Assembly (NCBI RefSeq): GCF_004151275.2
Contig: NZ_CP130821.1
Location: 2,418,001 to 2,482,000, forward strand
From: Flavobacterium dauae
Lineage (GTDB): Bacteria > Bacteroidota > Bacteroidia > Flavobacteriales > Flavobacteriaceae
Length of the DNA stretch: 64,000 nt
Reading direction: 5' to 3'
A program made the position numbers and the translations under genes. A model generated the notes under the pieces. It did no database searches. It had not been told where the DNA came from and saw only the letters and a list, made by a program, of their open reading frames with translations. Numbering within the stretch: the stretch's first letter is position 1; each line of letters begins with the position of its first letter. Shown here in pieces: positions 1 to 7,863 of this stretch.

Positions 1-44
1 CCCTACACCAATTAACATAATAATTGTTTAAAGATTGAATAAAT

Positions 45-257
45 ATGATACGGATTTTTAAAACAAACGTTATAAATTCTACAGACGGAAACCATTTGTT
101 AGAAAATGTTTTGCTGTTGAAATACCCTCACTTTAAAATTAATTTTGATTTAGAAGATTGCGACAATATTTTACGAATTGATGGTACCGATTATGAATCG
201 AACGAAATTATTGCCTTAATGGATACCAACGGTTTTTTGTGCGAAGAATTACATTAA
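45..257 (+). CDS. small hypothetical protein, HMA-like fold suspected
   Basis: Codes for 70 residues from an ATG at 45, and the stop lies 15 bp before the cyclase gene, so the two are probably co-transcribed. The residue pattern (strand, acidic helix, strand, helix) recalls the short ferredoxin-like heavy-metal-associated domains found in flavobacteria, but there is no CxxC metal-binding pair. Whether it is a degenerate HMA domain is an inference from the pattern only. It has no signal peptide or membrane segment. I cannot assign a function. The 44 bases before it hold no recognisable gene end. Confidence 0.55.
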   Translation: MIRIFKTNVINSTDGNHLLENVLLLKYPHFKINFDLEDCDNILRIDGTDYESNEIIALMDTNGFLCEELH

Positions 258-272
258 CCTAAAAATACACGC

Positions 273-1400
273 ATGTTTCAAGATTTTGCAGCCTGGTTTA
301 AAAATAAAATCAGCAATAACTTAGCTTACAATTTACGGCAGGTTTGCTACATTGTAGGCATTTGGGTTTTTGTTACCTTGTTTTTTATCTACCTAAAGTT
401 TAACGATATTCCCGAAAGTTTTTTAGTCGAGATTTATCAGTTAAATTACAGCATTTCAAAAAAACAAATGTATCAGGCGGCATTATTCATTGGATTATCT
501 TTTGGTTCAGTATTAGGATTTTTGCATGTGTTTGTATATCCATACATTGAACGAACCCAGAAACTTATATTCAATATTGTGTTTAGAGTTACTGTTTTCT
601 GCCTGCTTTCACACATTGTTTATTATATATTGCTCACTTACTACGGGTACTCTATGAACACCAAATTCGTTGTTTGGGGTTTTAACGATCCGGGAACCAT
701 AAACATTTTATTATACGCTTTTGTAACCGAATTTTTGGTAGGATTAATTATACTTTTAAGACGTAATTTGGGTAGAAAATACTTTATTAACACCATTAAA
801 AATACCTACCGACATCCGAAAGAAGAAAATCGAGTTTTTATGTTTTTAGATTTGGAAAATTCAACGGTTATAGCTAACAAAATGGGACATTTGAATTTTA
901 GCCGATTTATTCAGGATTGTTTTTGGGATTTATCGGACATTACGCTGAAATACGATGCCGAAATTTATCAGTTTGTAGGTGATGAAGCGGTAATAACCTG
1001 GAAGGTTTCAAAAAATTTCGATTATGAAAAATGTATTGCACTTTATTTTGCCTACAAAGAATTGTTAGAAAGTAAAACCGCTTTTTACATGCAGAAATAC
1101 CAGACAACACCTAATTTTCGTTGTGCCGTTCACAGCGGAAAAGTTTCTGCAGCCTTGGTTGGCGATTATAAAAAGGAAATTGCCTATCACGGAAACGTTC
1201 TAAATTTAGGATCGCGTTTACAGAAAACCTGCAAAGAACACAATGCCGATATTTTAATTTCCGAAGATTTTTCAGACAATCTAAAAGATCACTGGTATGG
1301 TTTAACTCCCATTACCTTAAATCATTTAAAAGGCATCAACGATATACAAACCGCTTACAAAGTGTGCGAGGAAAACAAGAAATATTATTTTTATTTGTGA
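273..1400 (+). CDS. membrane-bound class III adenylate/guanylate cyclase
   Basis: Converts ATP or GTP to a cyclic nucleotide, if active. The N-terminal half has about four membrane segments (near residues 24-42, 68-90, 100-122 and 143-163). The C-terminal half is a class III cyclase catalytic domain. The two metal-binding aspartates are visible at D193 (FLDLENST) and D237 (VGDEAV). A later LNLGSRL stretch supplies the transition-state Asn and Arg expected of an active enzyme. Whether the product is cAMP or cGMP cannot be read from the sequence. It follows the 70-residue gene at 45-257 with a short gap. Cyclic nucleotide use is poorly described in this phylum, although two Crp-family regulators lie in this window. 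Confidence 0.85.
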   Translation: MFQDFAAWFKNKISNNLAYNLRQVCYIVGIWVFVTLFFIYLKFNDIPESFLVEIYQLNYSISKKQMYQAALFIGLSFGSVLGFLHVFVYPYIERTQKLIFNIVFRVTVFCLLSHIVYYILLTYYGYSMNTKFVVWGFNDPGTINILLYAFVTEFLVGLIILLRRNLGRKYFINTIKNTYRHPKEENRVFMFLDLENSTVIANKMGHLNFSRFIQDCFWDLSDITLKYDAEIYQFVGDEAVITWKVSKNFDYEKCIALYFAYKELLESKTAFYMQKYQTTPNFRCAVHSGKVSAALVGDYKKEIAYHGNVLNLGSRLQKTCKEHNADILISEDFSDNLKDHWYGLTPITLNHLKGINDIQTAYKVCEENKKYYFYL

Positions 1401-1441
1401 TTGAATATAATAAACTTGCATCATCTTCTTTAATTTTTAGA

Positions 1442-1478
1442 CAAAAAATCCTACAAGGTTCTAAAAACCTTGTAGGAT
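1442..1478 (-). terminator. Rho-independent terminator of mpl
   Basis: A perfect 13-bp stem (1448-1460 with 1466-1478) and a 5-nt loop lie between the convergent cyclase and mpl genes. The T run follows the stem only when read on the minus strand, so it mainly serves mpl. Confidence 0.75.
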
Positions 1479-1506
1479 AAATTACAATTTAAAAAGTCGC
1501 TTTAAA

Positions 1507-2862
1507 TTATTCAATCATGCTTTGAACCTCATCAAAATTCAGTCCGCCGTAATTGCCGGAACTCATCAGCAATAAAACCGAATCGGTAAAATCTTGTACC
1601 AATAAAAACGATTTAAACTCTTCGGGATTGGTGTAAACAATTAAATTTTCGCGGTTAAAAGCAAGTTCAATTTGTTCTTTTGTAACTTCTTCTAACTTTT
1701 TAATAGCAACAGCATCTGGCGAATAAAACACAACCGCAACATCGGCAGCATCTAACGCACCTTGATACTCCGTTAAAAACTCTGCATTTAAACTGCTGTA
1801 CGTATGTAATTCCAAACACGCAATTAATTTTTTATTTGGGTATTGTTTCTTAACCGCCTGCGTTGTTGCCGATACTTTACTTGGTGAATGAGCGAAATCT
1901 TTATAAGCAACTGCAGTTTCAGTAACGGCAATTTTTTCTAATCGTTTACTTGCGCCTTTAAACGACGCAATGGCTTCGTAAAACTCGGCTTCATCAATTC
2001 CCATATTTTGACAAATCCATTTTGCACCTGCCAAATTACTTAAATTATGTGCTCCGAAAACCTCAATAGGCATGGCTCCATCTAATGTTTCCAAATACGT
2101 AATTCCGTTATCAATGGTATATTCTGGTAACGAATACGGCATTTTACGGATTGGTTTTTCGGCTTCTTCGGCAATTTGTTTTACAACAGCATCGTCTTCG
2201 TTATAAACCAAAATGCCGCCGTTAGTAATTTTATCTATAAATATTTTGAACTGATCTACATAGTTTTCAAAGGTTGGAAACACGTTGATATGATCCCACG
2301 CAATACCACTTATCAAGGCAATATTTGGTTGATACAAATGAAATTTCGGGCGTAAATCGGTTGGAGACGATAAATATTCATCGCCTTCAATCACAATAAA
2401 ATCGTTTTCTTGAGTTAAATGCACCATGTTGGTAAAACCCTCTAACTGTGCGCCTACCAAGAAATCGACTGTTACGTTATGATAGTTCATTACGTGCAGA
2501 ATCATTGAGGTAATGGTTGTTTTCCCGTGCGATCCGCCAATAACAACTCGAGTTTTATTTTTAGAATGTTCAAAAATAAATTCAGGATATGAATAAATTT
2601 TCAATCCTAATTCTTGCGCTTTTAGCAATTCCGGATTATCGGCTTTTGCGTGCATTCCTAAAATTACCGCATCAATTTCGTTGGTAATTTTTTCTGCAAA
2701 CCATCCTTCTTCTTCCGGAAACAAACCTTTTGCCTGCAAACGTGATTTCGATGGTTCAAAAATAGCATCGTCGCTACCTGTAACTACATCGCCTTTATCG
2801 TGTAAAGCCAAAGCCAAATTGTGCATGGCACTGCCGCCTATTGCTATAAAATGTACGCGCAT
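1507..2862 (-). CDS. mpl: UDP-N-acetylmuramate:L-alanyl-gamma-D-glutamyl-meso-diaminopimelate ligase
   Basis: Recycles cell-wall tripeptide by joining it to UDP-MurNAc in the cytoplasm. It is a Mur-ligase family protein of 451 residues, the usual size for Mpl. The N-terminal nucleotide-binding domain starts with HFIAIGGSAMHNLA. The ATP-binding loop GSHGKTT is at residues 110-116. The central domain has the EGDEY motif typical of Mpl rather than MurC. It stands alone, with its own -7 box 17 bp upstream and its own terminator. The presence of Mpl implies meso-diaminopimelate peptidoglycan and muropeptide recycling. Confidence 0.92.
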   Translation of the reverse strand: MRVHFIAIGGSAMHNLALALHDKGDVVTGSDDAIFEPSKSRLQAKGLFPEEEGWFAEKITNEIDAVILGMHAKADNPELLKAQELGLKIYSYPEFIFEHSKNKTRVVIGGSHGKTTITSMILHVMNYHNVTVDFLVGAQLEGFTNMVHLTQENDFIVIEGDEYLSSPTDLRPKFHLYQPNIALISGIAWDHINVFPTFENYVDQFKIFIDKITNGGILVYNEDDAVVKQIAEEAEKPIRKMPYSLPEYTIDNGITYLETLDGAMPIEVFGAHNLSNLAGAKWICQNMGIDEAEFYEAIASFKGASKRLEKIAVTETAVAYKDFAHSPSKVSATTQAVKKQYPNKKLIACLELHTYSSLNAEFLTEYQGALDAADVAVVFYSPDAVAIKKLEEVTKEQIELAFNRENLIVYTNPEEFKSFLLVQDFTDSVLLLMSSGNYGGLNFDEVQSMIE

Positions 2863-2878
2863 TGTTTTTATTTTAAAA

Positions 2879-2886
2879 CAAAACTA
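2879..2886 (-). promoter_or_regulatory. -7 box of mpl
   Basis: The minus strand reads TAGTTTTG, matching the Bacteroidota -7 consensus TAnnTTTG, 17 nt before the mpl ATG. No good -33 element is seen. The rest of 2887-3107 shows no gene. Confidence 0.4.
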
Positions 2887-3107
2887 CATTTTTTTAAGGG
2901 AATTGGAAATAGAATTAAGAAGAAAGAATAAAGATAAAGATTTTATTGCTCTACAAAAAAGTCTTCATCTAAATGCTTTACTTCATAAGTTTGTTTAATT
3001 TGTACTCCAATATTAAACTGGCTTTTTGCGAAATAGAAAGCCGATACTTTGTTTATGACTTAGCCCACATTGCACTAGGTAGAAGTGGCTGCCAGAATTA
3101 CGTTTTC

Positions 3108-3407
3108 TTAGTCATTAAAGTGTGATTCAATATCCATTTGTTGATGAAGAATTCTAATTATTTCAACATACTTTTCCTTTAAATTTACTTTGTAAAAAAT
3201 AAAATGAGATTTAACTCGAGAACGAAAATATCCTTTTCTAATCTCATTATAATCTTTTCCAGATCTAGGATTTTGAGAAATATATTCGATTTCATCCATC
3301 ATTAAATCCAGATAATGATCAGCTTGATTAATCGACCATTCTTCAAAAGTATAAAGCCAAATATTTTCTAAATCAATTTCTGCCTGTTTACTAATTTTAT
3401 TATTCAT
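3108..3407 (-). CDS. parE: ParE/RelE-family toxin of a type II toxin-antitoxin module
   Basis: A 99-residue protein of the RelE/ParE fold. The N-terminal ISKQAEIDLENIWLYT and the later NPRSGKDY and YRSRV-like stretches match ParE toxins, which poison DNA gyrase. Its ATG shares one base with the antitoxin stop (TAATG), so translation is coupled to the upstream parD. ParE is more likely than a ribosome-dependent RelE mRNase because the partner is clearly ParD-like. Downstream there is no further gene in the operon. Confidence 0.85.
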   Translation of the reverse strand: MNNKISKQAEIDLENIWLYTFEEWSINQADHYLDLMMDEIEYISQNPRSGKDYNEIRKGYFRSRVKSHFIFYKVNLKEKYVEIIRILHQQMDIESHFND

Positions 3408-3655
3408 TATTTAGCAGCATATTTTTGATGCAGATTTTGTTTGAATTTCTCTCGATTGAAACTAGCAGAAAATTCAGATTTTTCTCCTTTTTTAAGTTCT
3501 TTAATTAATTCAGATTTTTTAGTTTCTTCATGCTCAAACATTCTTAAAGCAGCTCTTACAACTTCACTTGCAGAAGAATATTTACCATCTTTGATTTGCG
3601 AATTGATAAAATTGTCGAAATAATCGCCCAATAAAATCGAAGTATTTTTTGCCAT
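3407..3655 (-). CDS. parD: ParD-family antitoxin
   Basis: An 82-residue antitoxin. The N-terminal half is a ribbon-helix-helix DNA-binding domain with the ParD signature (SSASEVVRAALRMFE). The charged C-terminal part, rich in Lys and Glu, would wrap the toxin. It is first in the operon and overlaps parE by one base. ParD proteins normally repress their own promoter together with ParE, and a perfect inverted repeat lies in the promoter immediately upstream, which fits that scheme. Confidence 0.87.
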   Translation of the reverse strand: MAKNTSILLGDYFDNFINSQIKDGKYSSASEVVRAALRMFEHEETKKSELIKELKKGEKSEFSASFNREKFKQNLHQKYAAK

Positions 3656-3680
3656 AACAATTTGATTTAAAATTCAAAAT

Positions 3681-3712
3681 CAAAAATACCAATTTTTGGT
3701 ATTTAATCCAAA
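3681..3712 (-). promoter_or_regulatory. parDE promoter with embedded operator
   Basis: On the minus strand TTTG (3709-3712), a 20-nt spacer and TATTTTTG (3681-3688) form a full Bacteroidota promoter. Between and overlapping these is a perfect inverted repeat, AAATACCA (3684-3691) and TGGTATTT (3697-3704), with a 5-nt centre. It is well placed as the ParD operator. Confidence 0.7.
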
Positions 3713-3800
3713 TTATTTACGCAATATTGGTCAAATCCGGTTACAGATAACGTTCTCATATATGCATTATACATTTTATTTTGACAAAAATAAACTCTTT

Positions 3801-3825
3801 GAGATTCCTCCTTCGTCGGAATGAC
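3801..3825. repeat. short dispersed-repeat-like segment
   Basis: The stretch beginning GAGATTCCTCCTTCG and ending GGAATGAC resembles a short intergenic repeat I recall as common in flavobacterial genomes. There is one copy here, so the repeat nature is remembered, not shown. Apart from the parDE promoter (3681-3712), the gap 3656-3889 holds nothing else. Confidence 0.3.
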
Positions 3826-3889
3826 AAACTGAAATAAAAAAAGAGCAAAAACATTCTGTCTTTACTCTATTTTCTATTCTCTAAAAAAA

Positions 3890-6223
3890 CTATTGCAACC
3901 CTAAATATTTTCTAAAATAACCACATTCTGCAATTACATCTTGGTAATATTTGGTGTCGCTGTAATTTGTTTTTAAATCTACAAAGCCTTGCCATTTCTG
4001 AATTACAGCTCCATCGGGATAACCCCAATAAGTTGTTGTTGAGAAATATTTGTTATAGTAAAACTCGTTACGCTGCGTTTTAGCCAGCATATACGCCATT
4101 TTTGCTTTTTGTTCGTTATCGGCTGCTGCTTTTTTAGCTATGTTGTAATACTTTTGCACGTTTTCCATGCCATACAACATTTTGCTGTGTTCGTTGCTGA
4201 TGCTGTTTCCGTACTCGTTAATGATGTTATTGTAATAAAAAGCGCGTGCATTTCCAAAATACGATGCGTTGTAAAAAGCGTTTCCAACTAATAAAGCATT
4301 ATTGTAAACATCTTCTCCGGCTGCTATTTTAGCTTTCATTTCCTTAACTTTTTTCAGAAAAGCTAATTGCGAATATTTTACAGATTGTTTTGCTACATGA
4401 TCGCAATCGTTACAATCTTTAATTTTTCCGTTGAATGGATTTCCCGGAAGTTCCTGCGTTTTGTAATCAACCATTCGGGTTTCGTAGGTGTCTTTTTCCC
4501 AATTATAGGTTTTACTTTCAAACGGAGTAATCTTTTCAAACTCGGCAATTGCTTCATCGATTTTATCCTGATAAAACAGGTAAATTCCGCGGCTTTCATA
4601 AATATCTGCCAGTTTGTAAGGATAAATTCCAACAAAAAGATCCTGCCAAGCCGTACGCTGACTACTTAACAACAGTTTTTCCATTGCTACACTTTGTTTT
4701 TGATCTTTATAAAACCCTTTTATAGAATAGGATAATTCTGACATTAAATTATCACCCTTTTTTTTGTAAAGCGAACTAATGTATTTTTTTGTAAACGATT
4801 GTAAATAATCGGTTCTGCCTTCGCTTACATAATCTTTCACTGGAAAAGTTTCTTCGTAAAACAACCAGTTTACATCTTCAATAAGCTTTCCTTCGGCTTT
4901 TAAATCGATCTGATCAACACTTAAAAGGTTGTTCAACAAACGCAAGCTGCGAACCTGATTTTTTTGATTAGCATTTTGTGATAAAGTATGTGCATCTTTC
5001 AATAATTTATCGGCTTTAGAATAATCGCCTGCCAACGAATTAAAATACACTGCAGTTGCTTTCCAGATGTATGGATTATGCACTTTATTATCGTTTACTA
5101 CTTCGTTAATCCATTTTAATTCAGCTGTATTTACCTTGTCTTTCAGTTCTTTCTTCACCTTTTTGGCATCAATATCCAACTTTTCATATTCGTTATAAAT
5201 ATTGATGCTTTGCTCGTTAATATTTACCCAGCGCGACAACAGAAAATCTATGTGCGGTGAGTTTGGATTTAGTTTATACAAATCTTGCATTGCACTGAAT
5301 TCGTTGGTGTAATAGCCTTGCAAAGCATACATAGCTTCTTTTACAGATTGATTTGGTGCCTGACTTAAAGATGCTTTAAAAGCAGCAGCTTCTAAAGGTT
5401 TGTAATCAAAAAGCGCAGACGGCATCATTGGTTTACACTGATTAAAAACCTGTGCAAAAGTGGCATTTGCCTTTTCGTAATTTTTCAGATTTTTATATGC
5501 TCCACCCACATAACTTAACGCCTGATAATACAGACTGTTTTTAGGCTGATCTTTCTGAGTATCATTAAAAAAGGCAATCACAGATCCCCTATCTGATGAA
5601 TAAAATTTAGATCGAACCACCTGAAACCACATACGGTTTTTAAAGAAATCGTCTTTATTTGAAGTCTGTTTTTTGTACAGATTTTCTACCTTACCAGTAA
5701 AATCGGTATCTGCATTTAACTGTACACGATTGTCATAATCCCAATAATTATAGGTTTGGTTAGAATAGGTTTCGATACCGCGTGCCAACATAATAAACAA
5801 CACAAATTTCTGCGTTTTTTCGTCAGAAGTATCCAAAGTGAATTTAAAATTCTGCTTTTTAAACTCCGCTGTCGGATTTTTAGCTTGACTAATTGTTCTT
5901 AAAGGAGCATCTAAATCTTTATTATACAAGTAATATTCTACCGTTTCGGGTGTATATTTTTTCAGGTAGCTTGTCCAGTCTGACACATTTTCGTCTTTAA
6001 ATAAATCGCCAGGCGACTGAATACTGTATCCGTTATAAAAAGTAGTATAATCATCATAAAAAAACGGTTGATATTCTTTATTGTTCACCGTAATTTCGGG
6101 CGAAAACATCGACGTATAGCCCGATCCCCACCAGTCGCTGGCACAACCATAAGCGTAAACTCCGTAGCCTAATATAACAGTTAAACTACCAGCGGCTAAC
6201 AGTTTTAAAATCTTCTTTTTCAT
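3890..6223 (-). CDS. large exported protein of unknown function, repeat-helical
   Basis: A 777-residue protein with an N-terminal signal sequence ending near Cys27 (YAYGC). The lipobox is poor because position -3 is Ala, so it may or may not be lipidated. The body is rich in Tyr, Asn and Lys and in amphipathic helices. Several stretches look like TPR-type helix pairs, for example around QALSYVGGAYKNLKNYEKA. No enzyme motif is seen. A CNDCD sequence lies near residue 600. Its start overlaps the upstream lipoprotein gene by 38 bp, a longer overlap than usual, yet both ends look genuine. It is last in a three-gene operon with 6186-7175 and 7191-7622. Confidence 0.7.
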   Translation of the reverse strand: MKKKILKLLAAGSLTVILGYGVYAYGCASDWWGSGYTSMFSPEITVNNKEYQPFFYDDYTTFYNGYSIQSPGDLFKDENVSDWTSYLKKYTPETVEYYLYNKDLDAPLRTISQAKNPTAEFKKQNFKFTLDTSDEKTQKFVLFIMLARGIETYSNQTYNYWDYDNRVQLNADTDFTGKVENLYKKQTSNKDDFFKNRMWFQVVRSKFYSSDRGSVIAFFNDTQKDQPKNSLYYQALSYVGGAYKNLKNYEKANATFAQVFNQCKPMMPSALFDYKPLEAAAFKASLSQAPNQSVKEAMYALQGYYTNEFSAMQDLYKLNPNSPHIDFLLSRWVNINEQSINIYNEYEKLDIDAKKVKKELKDKVNTAELKWINEVVNDNKVHNPYIWKATAVYFNSLAGDYSKADKLLKDAHTLSQNANQKNQVRSLRLLNNLLSVDQIDLKAEGKLIEDVNWLFYEETFPVKDYVSEGRTDYLQSFTKKYISSLYKKKGDNLMSELSYSIKGFYKDQKQSVAMEKLLLSSQRTAWQDLFVGIYPYKLADIYESRGIYLFYQDKIDEAIAEFEKITPFESKTYNWEKDTYETRMVDYKTQELPGNPFNGKIKDCNDCDHVAKQSVKYSQLAFLKKVKEMKAKIAAGEDVYNNALLVGNAFYNASYFGNARAFYYNNIINEYGNSISNEHSKMLYGMENVQKYYNIAKKAAADNEQKAKMAYMLAKTQRNEFYYNKYFSTTTYWGYPDGAVIQKWQGFVDLKTNYSDTKYYQDVIAECGYFRKYLGLQ

Positions 6224-7175
6224 AAGCTTTTAAATTATTTTCATTTAAATCGTAAAATATAATTTCGTTGGGTTTATGTTTGCTGTTCTTTTTAATATTG
6301 TGCATCATTTCCTTTAACTGATTGGCACTTACAGCTTCAATTTTAATTTCATCGTCTTTTGCCAGATATCTTCCTTTAAAAACAATATCTTCTATAACTT
6401 TAAATCGGTTTTCGCTGATCTTTTCAAATTGATCTCCTGCTAAATCACTCACACGTAAACCACCAATTAAATTAGTAACCTGATTGCCGCGAACATGCAC
6501 GCCCCAACTAAAAACGGGTAAGGCTATATTTAAAGGCAGCTTGTAATTTTGTAACGAATTTATGTAGTTTTTTGCTGTTTTTTGACTGTAGATGGAATTA
6601 TCTTCTCCGGCACTTATAACGCCCATATTGTAATACATTAAAACTCCGTTTGAAACATCGGGAACGCCTGTTTTCTTTGGATATTTAATTTGATGCAAAC
6701 GAATGGTTGCCGATAAATTGGGATGTAGTTTTTTAAATTCTTCTATAAACTGAAAGTAGTTTTGTTTTGATTTTAGACTCCAATCGCAATCAAACTGGAT
6801 TTCGTTTACCGATACATTTGCCGATTTATTGATCTGTTGGATGTAATTGTACACCTTTACCGCCAAACTATCAGCAGAACTGTTTTGCAAGAAAACTTCG
6901 TTCTTAATATACACTATCGGAACAACATTATATCCCGCCGGTTTCTGATTAAAAACTACCGGAGCAACCGGTATTGCTTGATTATTCTGTAAAGCCACAT
7001 CGAAATACCGAATATACAGTTTTTTTACATCCAGATCTTTTAAATACTGCTGTTCGGTTTCGGTTAAACTAAACGTTGTACGCCAAAAGTAAAATGCCGT
7101 GTTTATTTTTTCTGTTTTTGCCGCACAAGCAACCAACAAAGTAACCAGTAGCATTAACAACCAAATCTTTTTCAT
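6186..7175 (-). CDS. lipoprotein with probable TIM-barrel-like domain
   Basis: A 329-residue lipoprotein: a short hydrophobic leader ends in the lipobox VACAAK. The mature part alternates strands and helices in the manner of a (beta/alpha) barrel. An acidic strand end, IQFDCDWS, is placed like the catalytic strand of glycoside-hydrolase-type barrels. I recall a similar layout in DUF3142-type proteins, but this was not tested. It lies 15 bp after the 143-residue exported protein and overlaps the 777-residue gene by 38 bp, so the three form one operon. The function may be glycan-related at the cell surface or periplasm, which is an inference. Confidence 0.65.
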   Translation of the reverse strand: MKKIWLLMLLVTLLVACAAKTEKINTAFYFWRTTFSLTETEQQYLKDLDVKKLYIRYFDVALQNNQAIPVAPVVFNQKPAGYNVVPIVYIKNEVFLQNSSADSLAVKVYNYIQQINKSANVSVNEIQFDCDWSLKSKQNYFQFIEEFKKLHPNLSATIRLHQIKYPKKTGVPDVSNGVLMYYNMGVISAGEDNSIYSQKTAKNYINSLQNYKLPLNIALPVFSWGVHVRGNQVTNLIGGLRVSDLAGDQFEKISENRFKVIEDIVFKGRYLAKDDEIKIEAVSANQLKEMMHNIKKNSKHKPNEIIFYDLNENNLKAYEKEDFKTVSRW

Positions 7176-7190
7176 AGTGCAAAGAAAAAA

Positions 7191-7622
7191 CTATTCCTGC
7201 AATGTAGCGCTATCTTCGGTTAACAATTTAATTTCGTTTGTTTGTAAAGCATCTTCGTATCGAACAAAAACAGGCGTTGCACCCAAACCTTTACAGGTAA
7301 AAAACACCGTATAGCCTTTTTTATCGTCGCCCGAAACATTTATGGCTTTCAGTTTTAATTTTTTGTTCATATTGTCGGCACGCAGGTAGGCATCGTTTTG
7401 AGTAATGTACATGTAACGTTCAAAATTACTTGGATTATTAATCTGTAAACTATCGCCTACTTTAACTGTTGCCCCTGCTCTTGAAACATATTCGGTATAA
7501 GTACCCGCTTTAGTCAACGCATCGTGCGATACTGATTTAACTTTTTTGTTTTGAGTCCAAACCTGCTGACCAACAACAACTAAAAGAAATAGTATGATTT
7601 TTTTTAAATGGATCTTTTTCAT
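7191..7622 (-). CDS. small exported protein of unknown function
   Basis: 143 residues from the ATG at 7622; an in-frame ATG four codons upstream (7634) is also possible. I chose 7622 because it gives a normal signal peptide (KKIHLKKIILFLLVVV, cleavage after WTQ). The mature domain of about 120 residues looks all-beta, with paired strands and no cysteine cluster. No family is recognised. It is first in the operon with the lipoprotein 6186-7175 and the large protein 3890-6223, so it probably works with them in the envelope. Confidence 0.65.
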   Translation of the reverse strand: MKKIHLKKIILFLLVVVGQQVWTQNKKVKSVSHDALTKAGTYTEYVSRAGATVKVGDSLQINNPSNFERYMYITQNDAYLRADNMNKKLKLKAINVSGDDKKGYTVFFTCKGLGATPVFVRYEDALQTNEIKLLTEDSATLQE

Positions 7623-7741
7623 AATTAATAGCATTTAATTTCAATTAAAAGTAATCATTTTAAATGTTAAATGCTTAATTATTTTTCCAATGAGAAATTT
7701 CGGAACTTACGTAAGTTTCTTTTGAAGATATTAATGGTGCG

Positions 7742-7789
7742 AAGCTGACCCGAGCTTGCGAACAGAACGAAGTTAAACAAGTTCAGCTT
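7742..7789. repeat. imperfect inverted repeat in intergenic region
   Basis: AAGCTGA (7742-7748) pairs with TCAGCTT (7783-7789) around a 34-nt centre. The segment is richer in G and C than its surroundings. The role is unknown, possibly a dispersed element. Confidence 0.3.
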
Positions 7790-7805
7790 GACAAAAAAAC
7801 TAAAA

Positions 7806-7842
7806 TAAAAAAATCCAAGAACAAATTGCTCTTGGATTTTTT
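7806..7842. terminator. terminator downstream of the S46 peptidase gene
   Basis: An 11-bp stem (7810-7820 with 7830-7840) has A and T runs on both sides, so it can work in both directions. It lies just after the peptidase stop on the minus strand. Confidence 0.75.
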
Positions 7843-7863
7843 ATTATTTTGAAATTATCAGTA

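Noticed and set aside
2681-2998. 105-codon plus-strand frame across the mpl start
   Set aside because: Most of it is antisense to the N-terminus of Mpl, and the rest is low-complexity.
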